64,000 nt of DNA from Xanthobacteraceae bacterium (GCA_029239875.1 JARBUD010000018.1:1-64000); one strand, 5' to 3'. Positions 26,392 through 35,132 are shown, counted from the first letter of the stretch. A program made the numbers and translations. Notes: generated by a model not told the origin, from the letters alone.

Positions 26392-27408
26392 TCAGCTCCC
26401 GGCCGGATCGTCCGCCGCATCACCTAGCGGATGCAGGTCGCGCACGAGGCTCTTCAGCCGCTCGTCGAGCACATGGGTGTAGATCTGCGTGGTCGAGATG
26501 TCGCTGTGGCCGAGCAGCGTCTGCACGATGCGCAGATCCGCCCCATGCGCCAGCAGATGGCTGGCGAAGGCGTGCCGCAGCACATGCGGCGAGAGCTTGC
26601 CGGGATCCAGCCCGGCGGCGAGCGCGAGGTCCTTCAGGTCCAGCGCCACCTGCTGGCGGGTGATGTGGCCGCTTGCCGCAGCGGAAGGAAAGAGCCAGCG
26701 ACCCGCCTCCACCCCGGCCTTCGCCGGCTTCGCCGCCGCGGCCTGCTCCAGCGCGGCGCGATACGCGCGCATGGCGCTTTTCGCCGCCTCGCCGAGCGGG
26801 ATGAGCCGTTCCTTGTTGCCCTTGCCGCGCACGATGATGGCATCGCCCTTGGCGTTCGCCGCCGAGGCCGGCAGCGCCGCCAGCTCGGAGACGCGCAGGC
26901 CGGTGGCGTAGAGCAGCTCGACGAAGCAGGCCACGCGGGCCCGCCGCGCCGCCTCGCCCGCCCTTACCGCCGCATCGCCGGCCCGGTCCGGCAGGGCGCC
27001 GGCGGCCGGCGCGGCGCAGGGCGCGGCCGCACGGGCATGCGCCGTCTCGATCAGCTTGGTCACCTCGTCGAGGGTCAGCACCTTCGGCAGCGGCCGGCTG
27101 CGGCGCGGGCCTTCCAGCACGGCGGCGGGATCGTCGGCGCGGTAGGTCTCGACATAGAGGAAGCGGTGGAACTGGCGCACCGCCGAGAGCTTGCGCGCCA
27201 CGCTGGCGCCGGCGAGCCCCCTCCCCGACAGCTCGGCCAGATAGGCGCGGATATGCTCGGTCCCCGCCTCCAGCGGCCCGACGCCCTCACCGACGAGGAA
27301 GGCCTCGTAATCGTCAAGGTCGCGGCCATAGGCGGCGAGCGTGTTGGCGCTGGCGCCGCGCTCGGCGGCCATCATGTCGAGGAAGAGCCGGGTCTCGCGC
27401 CCGCTCAT
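26392..27408 (-). CDS. xerD: Site-specific tyrosine recombinase XerD
   Basis: A 338-residue tyrosine recombinase. Catalytic residues are visible: R172 in ATGLRVSELAAL, K196 in RGKGNK, H275 and R278 in HVLRHAFASHLL, H301 in LLGHSD and nucleophile Y310 in TTQIYTHV. XerD with XerC resolves chromosome dimers at dif. An Ala/Arg-rich stretch at about 127-156, before the first catalytic block, makes it about 30 residues longer than typical XerD. It overlaps the start-side small membrane protein gene by four bases. Confidence 0.94.
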   Translation of the reverse strand: MSGRETRLFLDMMAAERGASANTLAAYGRDLDDYEAFLVGEGVGPLEAGTEHIRAYLAELSGRGLAGASVARKLSAVRQFHRFLYVETYRADDPAAVLEGPRRSRPLPKVLTLDEVTKLIETAHARAAAPCAAPAAGALPDRAGDAAVRAGEAARRARVACFVELLYATGLRVSELAALPASAANAKGDAIIVRGKGNKERLIPLGEAAKSAMRAYRAALEQAAAAKPAKAGVEAGRWLFPSAAASGHITRQQVALDLKDLALAAGLDPGKLSPHVLRHAFASHLLAHGADLRIVQTLLGHSDISTTQIYTHVLDERLKSLVRDLHPLGDAADDPAGS

Positions 27409-27548
27409 TTGGCGAAGCGGTCGGCGGGCACGTTCACGCTCATCTCGCGCGTGTGCGGCTCCACCAGATTGGCGAAGGCCCAGAGCGTGCCGTAGACGAT
27501 GCCTCCGATCAGGCCGAGGACGACGAGGAGGCGGATGAGGCTCGGCAT
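27405..27548 (-). CDS. Small single-helix membrane protein upstream of xerD
   Basis: A 47-residue protein, MPSLIRLLVVLGLIGGIVYG with the helix continuing to about residue 27, then a polar tail ending VPADRFAK. Its stop overlaps the xerD start (ATGA). A similar short membrane protein precedes xerD in many Hyphomicrobiales; its function is unknown. Start at 27548 is the only in-frame ATG giving a sensible helix. Confidence 0.78.
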   Translation of the reverse strand: MPSLIRLLVVLGLIGGIVYGTLWAFANLVEPHTREMSVNVPADRFAK

Positions 27549-27723
27549 GGAAGGACGTGGCCCTGCGATTCGAAACGGTCCCGGCAGCCCGATCCTAAGG
27601 CCTTCGGCCGGGCGGACGGAAGCGACCCGGTTCCATCCTGGACGCCTCCGTCTGAAGGCCGCGTTACATTGCATCCCCGCACGGCGGATGATAGTCCGCC
27701 ATTCGCATGAGCGGGCACGGGCA

Positions 27724-28329
27724 ATGACGGCGAGCATCGACCAGGACGCCAGGGCGGCGGCGCTGCACGAGCGGCTCGGCACGCGCTCCATCGTGCTGGT
27801 CGGCATGATGGGCGCCGGCAAGTCCTCGGTCGGCAAGCGCCTCGCCCGCCGCCTCAACCTCTCTTTCGCCGACGCCGACACCGAGATCGAGCAGGCGGCG
27901 GGGATGGCGATCCCGGAGATCTTCGCCCATCACGGCGAGCCCGCCTTCCGCGACGGCGAGAAGAAGGTCATCGCCCGCCTGCTGGAGCACGGCCCGATGG
28001 TGCTCGCCACCGGCGGCGGCGCCTTCATGAACGCCGACACCCGTGCCGCCATCGCCAACCACGGCATCGCCGTCTGGCTCAAGGCCGAGCTCGACGTGCT
28101 GCTGCGCCGCGTGCGCCGGCGCGACGACCGCCCGCTCCTGAAGACGGAGAACCCGGAGGCCACGCTGGCGCGGCTGATCGAGCAGCGCTATCCGGTCTAC
28201 GCGCAGGCGGACGTCACGGTGGTGTCGCACGACGTGCCGCAGGAGGTCATGGTCGACGAGGTGATCGACGCGCTGATGCGCCACCTCGGCGCCGATGCAG
28301 GATCCGCGCGATCGGGAGACGAGACGTGA
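27724..28329 (+). CDS. aroK: Shikimate kinase (AroK)
   Basis: A 201-residue P-loop kinase. Walker A is GMMGAGKS at 27-34. The shikimate-binding DADTEIEQ, the ATGGGAF loop and the lid RRDDRPLL follow. It phosphorylates shikimate in aromatic amino-acid synthesis. The start at 27724 leaves an N-terminal extension of about 20 residues, common in this group. Its stop overlaps the aroB GTG start by four bases. Confidence 0.95.
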   Translation: MTASIDQDARAAALHERLGTRSIVLVGMMGAGKSSVGKRLARRLNLSFADADTEIEQAAGMAIPEIFAHHGEPAFRDGEKKVIARLLEHGPMVLATGGGAFMNADTRAAIANHGIAVWLKAELDVLLRRVRRRDDRPLLKTENPEATLARLIEQRYPVYAQADVTVVSHDVPQEVMVDEVIDALMRHLGADAGSARSGDET

Positions 28330-29474
28330 ACAAGCCTGCCCTTTCCCCGCGCCCCGACGTGACGCAGCTTCGCGTCGGCCTCGGCGAGCGTTCCTACGAC
28401 ATCGCCATCGGCCCCGGCCTGCTCGCCGAGGCGGGCGCGCGCATCGCGGCGCTGCGGCCCGGCGCCCGCGTCGGCATCGTCACCGACCGCAACGTCGCCG
28501 AACGCCATCTGCCGACGGTCGAGGCGGCGCTCGCCGGGGCCGGGCTCACCTCCACCGCCATCCTCGTCGAGCCCGGCGAGAAGTCGAAGAGCTACGCCAC
28601 CTTCGAGACCGTGGTGGACGCGCTCATCGCCGCCCGCATCGAGCGCCGCGACCTCGTGCTGGCGCTGGGCGGCGGCGTGGTCGGCGACCTCGCCGGCTTC
28701 GCCGCGGCGGCGCTCCGGCGCGGCGTCGACTTCGTGCAGGCGCCGACCAGCCTGCTGGCGCAGGTCGATTCCTCCGTCGGCGGCAAGACCGGCATCAATT
28801 CGCGCCACGGCAAGAACCTCGTCGGCGCCTTCCACCAGCCCATCTTGGTGCTGGCCGACACCGGCGCGCTCGACACCCTGCCCTTGCGCGAATTCCGCGC
28901 CGGCTATGCCGAGGTGGCGAAGTACGGCCTCATCGACAACGCCCCCTTCTTCGCCTGGCTGGAGCGCAAGTGGGAAGAGGTGTTCGCCGGCGGCCCCGCC
29001 CGCATCGAGGCCATCGCCACCAGCTGCGCCGCCAAGGCCGCCGTCGTCGCCCGCGACGAGAAGGAGACCGGCGACCGCGCCTTGCTCAATCTCGGCCACA
29101 CCTTCGGCCATGCGCTGGAGGCGGGTGCCGGCTTCTCCCAGCGCCTGCTGCACGGCGAGGCGGTGGCGGTGGGCATGGCGCAGGCCTTCCGCTTCTCGGC
29201 CAGCGAAGACCTGTGCGCACCGGCCGACGCCGCGCGGGTCGAGGCGCATCTGCGGAAGGTGGGCCTGCCCACCCGCATCGCCGACATCCCCGGCGAGCTG
29301 CCCGGCACGGACGGGCTGATGGACCTTATCGCCCAGGACAAGAAGGTCTCGCGCGGCGCGCTCACCTTCATCCTCGCGCGCGGCATCGGCCAGAGCTTCA
29401 TCGCCCGCGACGTCGACCCGGACAAGGTGCGCGCCTTCCTCGATGCCGAGCGCGCGGGGATCCCCCGCCGATGA
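28326..29474 (+). CDS. aroB: 3-dehydroquinate synthase (AroB)
   Basis: A 382-residue AroB starting at GTG 28326. The NAD-binding region GGGVVGDLAGFAA, the PTSLLAQVDSSVGGKTG block, and the zinc ligands in LNLGHTFGHALE and LLHGEAVAVGM are all present. It catalyses the second step of the shikimate pathway. It is coupled to aroK upstream and to the CBS-domain gene downstream by four-base overlaps. Confidence 0.96.
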   Translation: MNKPALSPRPDVTQLRVGLGERSYDIAIGPGLLAEAGARIAALRPGARVGIVTDRNVAERHLPTVEAALAGAGLTSTAILVEPGEKSKSYATFETVVDALIAARIERRDLVLALGGGVVGDLAGFAAAALRRGVDFVQAPTSLLAQVDSSVGGKTGINSRHGKNLVGAFHQPILVLADTGALDTLPLREFRAGYAEVAKYGLIDNAPFFAWLERKWEEVFAGGPARIEAIATSCAAKAAVVARDEKETGDRALLNLGHTFGHALEAGAGFSQRLLHGEAVAVGMAQAFRFSASEDLCAPADAARVEAHLRKVGLPTRIADIPGELPGTDGLMDLIAQDKKVSRGALTFILARGIGQSFIARDVDPDKVRAFLDAERAGIPRR

Positions 29475-30337
29475 GCCGGGGGCCGGCGTTCTATGGCCTC
29501 AGGCGCTGGCTGAAGGGTCGCCCGCCGGCCCGTACGCCGCAGCCCCAGAGCGCGCCGGAGCTCACGCCGCGGGATGAGCTGCGCCAGGCGCTGGACGCGC
29601 TCCAGCGCGCCGCCGGCATCGTCGGCGACGACCTCGCCATGGTCGAGGGGCTCCTGAACCTGCGCGAGCTCGAAGTCTCCGACATCATGGTCCACCGCAC
29701 CAAGATGGCGACACTCGACGCCGGCGCCGCGCCAGCCGACCTCGTGCGGCAGGTGTTGGCCTCGCCCCATACCCGCCTGCCGCTGTGGCGCGACACGCCG
29801 GACAACATCGTCGGCGTGCTGCACGCCAAGGACCTGCTGCGCGAGCTCCAGGCGCTCGGCGACGACATCTCGAAACTCGACGTCGATAAGATCGCCCGCC
29901 CGCCCTGGTTCGTGCCCGACGTCACCCTGCTGACCGACCAGCTCAAGGCCTTCCGCCGCCGCAAGCAGCACTTCGCCCTCGTCGTCGACGAGTATGGCGA
30001 GGTGATGGGTCTGGTGACGCTGGAGGACATCCTCGAGGAGATCGTCGGCGACATCTCCGACGAGCACGACCGCGCCTTCACCGGCGCCCGCCGCAACGTC
30101 GACGGCTCGGTGAGCGTCGAGGGCTCGGTGCCGATCCGCGACCTCAACCGCGCCATGGGCTGGGACCTGCCGGACGAGGAGGCGACCACCATCGCCGGCC
30201 TCGTCATCCACGAGGCGCGCATCATCCCCGAGCCCGGACAGGCCTTCCTGTTCCACGGCTTCCGCTTCCAGGTGATGCGCAAACAGCGCAACCGCATCAC
30301 CCTTCTGCGCGTCGCGCCGCTGCGCCGCGGGGCGTGA
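29471..30337 (+). CDS. CBS-domain / CorC-type hemolysin-like protein
   Basis: A 288-residue soluble protein with a CBS pair (VSDIMVHRTKMATLD through the second repeat at HFALVVDEYGEVMGLVTLED) and a C-terminal CorC_HlyC domain (TIAGLVIHEARIIPEPGQ). It lacks the DUF21 membrane domain, so it is CorC-like. Roles in metal-ion efflux are known for relatives. Its ATG overlaps the aroB stop. In many Alphaproteobacteria this gene follows aroB. Confidence 0.9.
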   Translation: MSRGPAFYGLRRWLKGRPPARTPQPQSAPELTPRDELRQALDALQRAAGIVGDDLAMVEGLLNLRELEVSDIMVHRTKMATLDAGAAPADLVRQVLASPHTRLPLWRDTPDNIVGVLHAKDLLRELQALGDDISKLDVDKIARPPWFVPDVTLLTDQLKAFRRRKQHFALVVDEYGEVMGLVTLEDILEEIVGDISDEHDRAFTGARRNVDGSVSVEGSVPIRDLNRAMGWDLPDEEATTIAGLVIHEARIIPEPGQAFLFHGFRFQVMRKQRNRITLLRVAPLRRGA

Positions 30338-30349
30338 TCGATTGAATTG

Positions 30350-30440
30350 CCCTCATCCCCGGGCTTGACCCGGGGACCCAGTCCTTACCGCCGACGCCTG
30401 GTCCCAAGTCTGGGTGGCCGGGTCAAGCCCGGCCATGAGG
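30350..30440. repeat. Family II intergenic palindrome (CCCGGGCTTGACCCGGG type)
   Basis: CCCCGGGCTTGACCCGGGGA at left and CCGGGTCAAGCCCGGCCATGAGG at right. It lies just after the CBS-domain gene, between converging genes. Confidence 0.75.
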
Positions 30441-30455
30441 GGCGGAGAAGGCGCT

Positions 30456-30483
30456 CTGGAATTCCCGCCGCCCGCCCCCATAT
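30456..30483 (+). promoter_or_regulatory. Weak sigma-32-like promoter antisense to bolA
   Basis: CTGGAAT, 14 bases, then CCCATAT. Compared with the sigma-32 pattern (CTTGAAA, 13-15 bases, CCCATNT) the -10 is perfect and the -35 has two mismatches. A transcript from it would run antisense through bolA towards the DnaJ-domain gene. The CCCCATATTGGGG palindrome at the same place offers another explanation. Confidence 0.25.
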
Positions 30484-30484
30484 T

Positions 30485-30498
30485 GGGGAGGCTTCCCC
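30485..30498 (-). terminator. Possible bolA terminator hairpin
   Basis: GGGGA and TCCCC arms with a four-base loop lie seven bases past the bolA stop on the minus strand. It is short and has no U-run, so termination is uncertain. Confidence 0.3.
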
Positions 30499-30504
30499 GG
30501 ACGG

Positions 30505-30798
30505 TTATTCCCCCGGCGCCTTGGCCTCGATGGCGAGCGCGTGCAGCCCGCGTGCGATCTCGCCCGCGAGCAGCCCGTTCACCACGCGGTGACGGGCGAT
30601 GCGGCTCTGTCCCCGGAAGGCTTCCGCCACGATGCGCACGCGTAAGTGCGTGAGCTCACCCGCACGGTATCCGCCATGACCCTCATGCCGATGGCTTTCA
30701 TCCTCCAGCTCCAGCACGGTGGGGGAGAGTTCGGCCAGCGCGGCGCGCACGCGCGAAAGCGCCTGTGCCACGGCATCGTCGGGAATGTTCGCGTTCAT
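30505..30798 (-). CDS. BolA family protein
   Basis: A 97-residue BolA-fold protein: ALAELSPTVLELEDESHRHEGHG, the RIVAEAFRGQSRIARHRVVN helix-turn and the LALEA-like HALAIEAKAPGE end. The histidines in SHRHEGH and RHR are those that coordinate iron-sulphur clusters with monothiol glutaredoxins. Divergent from the DnaJ-domain gene, a conserved order ahead of cobS and cobT in this bacterial order. Confidence 0.9.
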   Translation of the reverse strand: MNANIPDDAVAQALSRVRAALAELSPTVLELEDESHRHEGHGGYRAGELTHLRVRIVAEAFRGQSRIARHRVVNGLLAGEIARGLHALAIEAKAPGE

Positions 30799-30908
30799 GA
30801 CCGATGCGGTACGCGCGCCTCAGACCGGCGTCAATATCGTCCAATCGCACCGTGACGGTGCGGCGGTTTCTTGTATACCTGCGCCAGCATCAGCATAATC
30901 GACCGACC

Positions 30909-31529
30909 ATGAAGCTCGACTCCCCGATATTCGACCGCATCCGCGTCAAGCCGGACCGCGATCGCCGCGTGAAGGCGGAAGGCCCCGTCTGCGAATGGCA
31001 GGGGTGCGTCAACTGTGCGACCCATCGCGCCCCCAAGGGACGGCAGGCGGAAGGGCAGTTCTGGCGCTTCTGCTTCGATCACGTGCGCGAGTACAACCAG
31101 TCCTACAACTACTTCTCGGGCATGGGCGACGACGCCGTCGCGGCCTACCAGAAGGACGCGCTCACCGGCCACCGGCCGACCTGGAAGATGGGTTCGCGCG
31201 GCGGCGGCCGCGCCGCTTCCGACCATGCCCGCCATCATTCGACGGAGGGCTTCGCCGACCCGTTCGGCATGTTCGGCGAGGTGGGCGGTCGCGCCCGACC
31301 CGAGCCGGAGCCGACACGCGAGAGCCGGATGATCCGCAATGCGGAGCGCCGCGCCTTCGAATCCCTCGGGGTGGAGGTCTCCTCGACGCCCGAGGAGATC
31401 AAGGCCCGCTTCAAGGTTCTGGTGAAGAAGTACCACCCGGACGCCAATGGCGGCGACATTTCGACCGAGGACCGTCTCCGCGACGTCATCCAGGCCTATA
31501 ATCACCTCAAGAGCGCGGGCTTCTGCTAG
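30909..31529 (+). CDS. DnaJ-domain (J-domain) protein
   Basis: A 206-residue protein. The N-terminal part has a cysteine/histidine cluster ([15 protein letters not shown], then [16 protein letters not shown]) that may bind metal. The C-terminal J-domain, about residues 140-200, holds [11 protein letters not shown] with the HPD motif for stimulating DnaK. The ATG at 30909 precedes the conserved [15 protein letters not shown] start. It is a conserved neighbour of cobS in Hyphomicrobiales; the client is unknown. Confidence 0.9.
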   Translation: MKLDSPIFDRIRVKPDRDRRVKAEGPVCEWQGCVNCATHRAPKGRQAEGQFWRFCFDHVREYNQSYNYFSGMGDDAVAAYQKDALTGHRPTWKMGSRGGGRAASDHARHHSTEGFADPFGMFGEVGGRARPEPEPTRESRMIRNAERRAFESLGVEVSSTPEEIKARFKVLVKKYHPDANGGDISTEDRLRDVIQAYNHLKSAGFC

Positions 31530-31579
31530 GCCCGCGTGACAGACCAGCCCGCGTCGGTTTGCGCGGCAACGGAGGAAGA

Positions 31580-32563
31580 ATGACTGCCCCCACGCAAGCG
31601 CCCGCCCTGCCGGACATGAAGGTCTCCGTCCGTCAGGTGTTCGGCATCGACGTCGATCTGGATGTGCCGGCCTATGCCGAGCCGGACGAGTATGTGCCGG
31701 AGGTCGATCCGGACTATCTGTTCGACCGTCCGACCACCCTCGCCATCCTCGCCGGCTTCGCCCATAACCGCCGCGTGATGGTCACCGGCTATCACGGCAC
31801 CGGCAAGTCGAGCCATATCGAGCAGGTCGCGGCCCGCCTCAACTGGCCCTGCGTGCGCGTCAACCTCGACAGCCACATCAGCCGTATCGACCTGATCGGC
31901 AAGGACGCCATCGTGGTCAAGGACGGGCTGCAGGTCACGGAGTTCCGCGACGGCATCCTGCCCTGGGCCTACCAGAACAACGTCGCGCTGGTGTTCGACG
32001 AGTACGACGCCGGCCGCCCGGACGTGATGTTCGTGATCCAGCGCGTGCTGGAGAGCTCCGGCCGACTGACGCTGCTCGACCAGAACCGCGTCATCCGCCC
32101 GCACGGCGCCTTCCGCCTGTTCTCGACGGCCAACACCATCGGCCTCGGCGACACGACGGGCCTTTATCACGGCACGCAGCAGATCAACCAGGCGCAGATG
32201 GACCGCTGGTCCATCGTCACCACGCTGAACTACCTGGCGCACGACAAGGAGGTGGACATCGTCCTCTCCAAGGCCAAGCAGATGCAGACCCCGGAAGGCC
32301 GCGACAGCGTCGCCCGCATGGTGCGCCTCGCCGACCTCACCCGGCAGGCCTTCATCAATGGCGACCTGTCGACCGTCATGAGCCCGCGCACGGTGATCAC
32401 CTGGGCGGAGAACGCCGAGATCTTCCAGGATCTCGCCTTCTCCTTCCGCGTGACCTTCCTCAACAAGTGCGACGAGCTGGAGCGCCCGCTGGTGGCCGAG
32501 TTCTACCAGCGCTGCTTCGGCAAGGAACTGACCGAGTCGGCCGTCAACGTCGTCCTTTCCTGA
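31580..32563 (+). CDS. cobS: Cobaltochelatase subunit CobS
   Basis: A 327-residue AAA+ ATPase. Walker A is GYHGTGKSS, Walker B is [12 protein letters not shown], and [15 protein letters not shown] holds the sensor region. CobS forms a ring with CobT that drives cobalt insertion by CobN in aerobic cobalamin synthesis. GGAGGA lies just upstream of the ATG at 31580. CobT follows after 46 bases containing a hairpin. Confidence 0.97.
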   Translation: MTAPTQAPALPDMKVSVRQVFGIDVDLDVPAYAEPDEYVPEVDPDYLFDRPTTLAILAGFAHNRRVMVTGYHGTGKSSHIEQVAARLNWPCVRVNLDSHISRIDLIGKDAIVVKDGLQVTEFRDGILPWAYQNNVALVFDEYDAGRPDVMFVIQRVLESSGRLTLLDQNRVIRPHGAFRLFSTANTIGLGDTTGLYHGTQQINQAQMDRWSIVTTLNYLAHDKEVDIVLSKAKQMQTPEGRDSVARMVRLADLTRQAFINGDLSTVMSPRTVITWAENAEIFQDLAFSFRVTFLNKCDELERPLVAEFYQRCFGKELTESAVNVVLS

Positions 32564-32571
32564 CGCGAGTC

Positions 32572-32594
32572 CCCTCTCCCCGCCGGGGAGAGGG
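32572..32594. repeat. CCCTCTCCCCG / CGGGGAGAGGG palindrome, copy 2, between cobS and cobT
   Basis: The 11-base arms at 32572-32582 and 32584-32594 are identical to those at 129-151. It sits in the 46-base cobS-cobT gap, 15 bases before the cobT ATG, so it may also affect cobT translation. Confidence 0.7.
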
Positions 32595-32609
32595 CGCCAA
32601 GGCATCATC

Positions 32610-34589
32610 ATGTCCACCACCTCGAACCGCCCCAACCGCACCGCGCCCAAGGAAGCCCCGACCGAGCCGCTCAAGCGCGCCGTCACCGGCTGCCTGCGCG
32701 CCATCGCGGGCAATCGCGAGATCGAGGTGAGCTTCGGCTCGGAGAAGCCGGGCTATGCCGACGGGCGCGCCCGCCTGCCCGAGCCCTCGCGCCGCATGTC
32801 GAAGCAGGACGCGGCGATCATGCGCGGCCACGCCGATTCCATGGCGCTGCGCATGGCCTGCCACGACCCCAAGGTGCATCAGCGCCTCTCGCCGGTCGGC
32901 CAGCAGGCGCGCGCCGCCTTCGAGGCGGCCGAGCAGACCCGCTGCGAGTCGCTCGGCGCACTGCGCATGGACGGGGTGGCTCTCAACCTCTCGGCCATGC
33001 TGGAGGACCGCTACCAGCGGGCCAATTTCGCCAATCTCGCCGACCGCTCGGACGCGCCGATCGAGCATGCGCTCTCGCTCATCCTGCGCGAGCGCATGAC
33101 CGGCATGGCCCCACCCGCCGCGGCGCGCGAGATGGTCAATCTCTGGCGCGGCTTCATCGAGGAGCACGGTGCGCGGGCGCTCGACGAGCTCGAGCACTCC
33201 GCCGACAACCAGACGCGCTTCGCCGAGGCGATGCGCGACCTGCTGTCCTCGCTCGGCATGGGCGAGGACATCGCCCCCTTCGACGAGAACAACGACCCCT
33301 CCACCGACGCCGACGACACCCGCGACGACGATTCCGGCAAGGGCGCGGATTCCGAGGAGGACGAGAACACCGAGGGCCAGACCGAGGTCGACACCGACCT
33401 TTCCTCCGACCAGAACCCCGAGGAATCCGAGGACCAGCAGGAGCAGCCCAATTCCGAGCTCTCCGACGATGCGGAGCTGGGCGAATCCGACGATTCGTCC
33501 GAGCCCTGGCAGCCGCAGAACGCGGTGCCGGCCGAGCCGCGCCCGCCGGAGTACCACCCCTTCACCCCGCGCTTCGACGAGACGGTGAACGCCGACGAAT
33601 TGTGCGACCCGGAGGAGCTGGCGCGGCTGCGCGCCTATCTCGACAAGCAGCTCGTGCACCTGTCCGGCGTCGTCGCCCGCCTCGCCAACCGGCTGCAGCG
33701 CAAGCTGATGGCGCAGCAGAACCGCGGCTGGGAGTTCGACCTCGAAGAGGGCCTGCTCGACCCGGCCCGCCTGCATCGCGTCATCATCGATCCGATGCAG
33801 GCGCTGTCGTTCAAGCGCGAGCGCGACACCGACTTCCGCGACACGGTGGTGACGCTGCTGCTCGACAATTCCGGCTCCATGCGCGGGCGCCCGATCACGG
33901 TGGCGGCGGCGTGCGCGGATATTCTGGCCCGGACGCTCGAGCGCTGCGGCGTGAAGGTCGAGATCCTCGGCTTCACCACCAAGGCGTGGAAGGGCGGGCA
34001 GGCGCGCGAAGCGTGGCTCTCGGCCGGCAAGCCCGGCTCGCCCGGCCGGCTGAACGATCTGCGCCACATCATCTACAAGTCGGCGGATGCGCCGTGGCGG
34101 CGCGCCCGGCGCAATCTCGGCCTGATGATGCGCGAGGGCCTGCTCAAGGAGAACATCGACGGCGAGGCGCTGGAATGGGCGCATAACCGCCTGCTGGCGC
34201 GCAACGAGTCGCGCCGCATCCTGATGATGATCTCCGACGGCGCGCCGGTCGACGATTCCACCCTATCGGTGAACCCCGGCAACTATCTGGAGCGGCATTT
34301 GCGCTGGATCATCCAGCAGATCGAGGACAAGTCCCCGGTCGAGCTCATCGCCATCGGCATCGGCCATGACGTGACGCGCTACTACAAGCGCGCCGTGACC
34401 ATTGTCGACGCCGAGGAGCTGGGCGGCGCCATGACCGAGAAGCTGGCCGAGCTGTTCGACGAGCGCGAGAAGGCCCCGCGCAAGGGCGCGCCGATCCTGA
34501 CGCCCGCCTGCCGCGCCGCGTCCGCAAGGCCCGCCCCCGCCGGAGCGCGCTCGGCGCCGACCCCGCTGTCGACCCGCCGGGTGCATTGA
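32610..34589 (+). CDS. cobT: Cobaltochelatase subunit CobT
   Basis: A 659-residue CobT. An N-terminal alpha-helical region is followed by a very acidic stretch (about residues 225-295, rich in Asp/Glu/Ser). The C-terminal von Willebrand A domain has the MIDAS motif [10 protein letters not shown] and [14 protein letters not shown]. It partners CobS in the chelatase complex. The last 35 residues are basic and Pro/Ala-rich. It is the final coding gene before the 550-base gap. Confidence 0.96.
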   Translation: MSTTSNRPNRTAPKEAPTEPLKRAVTGCLRAIAGNREIEVSFGSEKPGYADGRARLPEPSRRMSKQDAAIMRGHADSMALRMACHDPKVHQRLSPVGQQARAAFEAAEQTRCESLGALRMDGVALNLSAMLEDRYQRANFANLADRSDAPIEHALSLILRERMTGMAPPAAAREMVNLWRGFIEEHGARALDELEHSADNQTRFAEAMRDLLSSLGMGEDIAPFDENNDPSTDADDTRDDDSGKGADSEEDENTEGQTEVDTDLSSDQNPEESEDQQEQPNSELSDDAELGESDDSSEPWQPQNAVPAEPRPPEYHPFTPRFDETVNADELCDPEELARLRAYLDKQLVHLSGVVARLANRLQRKLMAQQNRGWEFDLEEGLLDPARLHRVIIDPMQALSFKRERDTDFRDTVVTLLLDNSGSMRGRPITVAAACADILARTLERCGVKVEILGFTTKAWKGGQAREAWLSAGKPGSPGRLNDLRHIIYKSADAPWRRARRNLGLMMREGLLKENIDGEALEWAHNRLLARNESRRILMMISDGAPVDDSTLSVNPGNYLERHLRWIIQQIEDKSPVELIAIGIGHDVTRYYKRAVTIVDAEELGGAMTEKLAELFDEREKAPRKGAPILTPACRAASARPAPAGARSAPTPLSTRRVH

Positions 34590-34603
34590 GGGCTCCCCCC
34601 GCC

Positions 34604-34880
34604 CTCGTCATCCCGGCCGGAGCGGGGCGAGAGCCGGGATCGCTCTCCATCCTGCATGCGATCCCGGATCGGCCTGATGGCCGTCCGGGATGACGGCTTG
34701 AATGGGAACGCCGTCATGGCCGGGCTTGGCCCGGCCATCCACGCCTTCCAAGGATCGACCCGGCAGGCCATCCTTCGAGGCTCGCTGCGCTCGCACCTCG
34801 GGATGAGGTCGTTCTGCCGGCCCGAATGAACGACCATCCTCATGCTGAGGTGCCGGCCGACAGGCCGGCCTCGAAGCACG
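34604..34880. repeat. Cluster of four intergenic palindromes downstream of cobT
   Basis: Units stand in series. GTCATCCCGGCC with GCCGGGATCG lies at about 34605-34642. GATCCCGGATCGGCC with GGCCGTCCGGGATGAC lies at 34659-34693. GTCATGGCCGGGCTTGG with CCCGGCCATCCACG lies at 34712-34743. A degenerate family I unit, with CATCCTTCGAGG and CTGAGGTGCCGGCC, lies at 34769-34880. All three repeat types of the window meet here, marking an insertion hot spot. This accounts for the first half of the 550-base gap after cobT. Confidence 0.75.
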
Positions 34881-34912
34881 CGGGCGATTTCCGCTACGTC
34901 ATCGCCCGCCCC

Positions 34913-34940
34913 CTTGAATTCCCGCCGGCACCACCCAAAT
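34913..34940 (+). promoter_or_regulatory. Candidate sigma-32 (RpoH)-like promoter
   Basis: CTTGAAT at 34913-34919, a 14-base spacer, then CCCAAAT at 34934-34940. The sigma-32 pattern is CTTGAAA, 13-15 bases, CCCATNT, so each element has one mismatch. It points at the structured RNA candidate that ends at the strong terminator, and no coding gene follows. Confidence 0.5.
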
Positions 34941-34973
34941 AGGTGTCATCCCAGCCAGAACAGGGCTTCCGGC

Positions 34974-35060
34974 ATGTTGGCGCTTCGTCAGCGCCTCGCC
35001 GGTTGGATCGCGGTCAGGACGGATGTACTCCGGCCGCGCTCATCCCCTCCGGCCGCCTGA
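34974..35060 (+). CDS. Possible 28-residue small protein inside the RNA candidate
   Basis: ATG 34974 to TGA 35060 gives MLALRQRLAGWIAVRTDVLR followed by PRSSPPAA, an amphipathic basic peptide. No good ribosome-binding site is visible, and the codons overlap the predicted RNA stems, so it may be chance. In Rhodobacter the comparable RNAs are co-transcribed with a short basic DUF1127 protein; this peptide does not clearly match that family. Confidence 0.18.
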   Translation: MLALRQRLAGWIAVRTDVLRPRSSPPAA

Positions 35061-35104
35061 CGAGCGGCCGGGCTCTGGCGGGTGTTTCCTCCCTAGACTT
35101 GGAC

Positions 35105-35132
35105 AGCGCGCCGAAAGGCGCGCTTTTTCTTT
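35105..35132 (+). terminator. Strong rho-independent terminator with GAAA tetraloop
   Basis: AGCGCGCC (35105-35112), GAAA loop, GGCGCGCT (35117-35124), then TTTTCTTT. The U-run exists only for the plus strand, so it cannot serve hemY on the minus strand. The nearest plus-strand gene end, cobT, is 515 bases upstream. Confidence 0.88.

Larger units (their letters stand above)
34947..35132 (+). ncRNA. Candidate structured small RNA with anti-Shine-Dalgarno stretch
   Basis: About 186 nt between a sigma-32-like promoter and a strong intrinsic terminator on the plus strand, with no neighbouring gene to explain the terminator. Predicted stems are GGCGCT/AGCGCC (34979-34995) inside CCGGC/GCCGG, CGCGG/CCGCG (35009-35038) and the perfect CCGGCCGC/GCGGCCGG (35049-35071). 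An unpaired-looking TTTCCTCCCT at 35085-35094, complementary to Shine-Dalgarno sequences, precedes the terminator hairpin. This order resembles alphaproteobacterial CCUCCUCCC-motif RNAs (CcsR/Cuckoo of Rhodobacter, NfeR1 of rhizobia). Expression is inferred. Confidence 0.5.

Noticed and set aside
28295-29470. Plus-strand extension of the CBS-domain gene across aroB
   Set aside because: The residues upstream of 29471 are Arg/Pro-rich and overlap aroB fully; the real start overlaps the aroB stop.
34947-35132. SRP RNA, tmRNA, 6S RNA or RNase P RNA
   Set aside because: The GGAAG-type SRP loop and the conserved RNase P and tmRNA cores are absent; the layout suits a regulatory RNA better.
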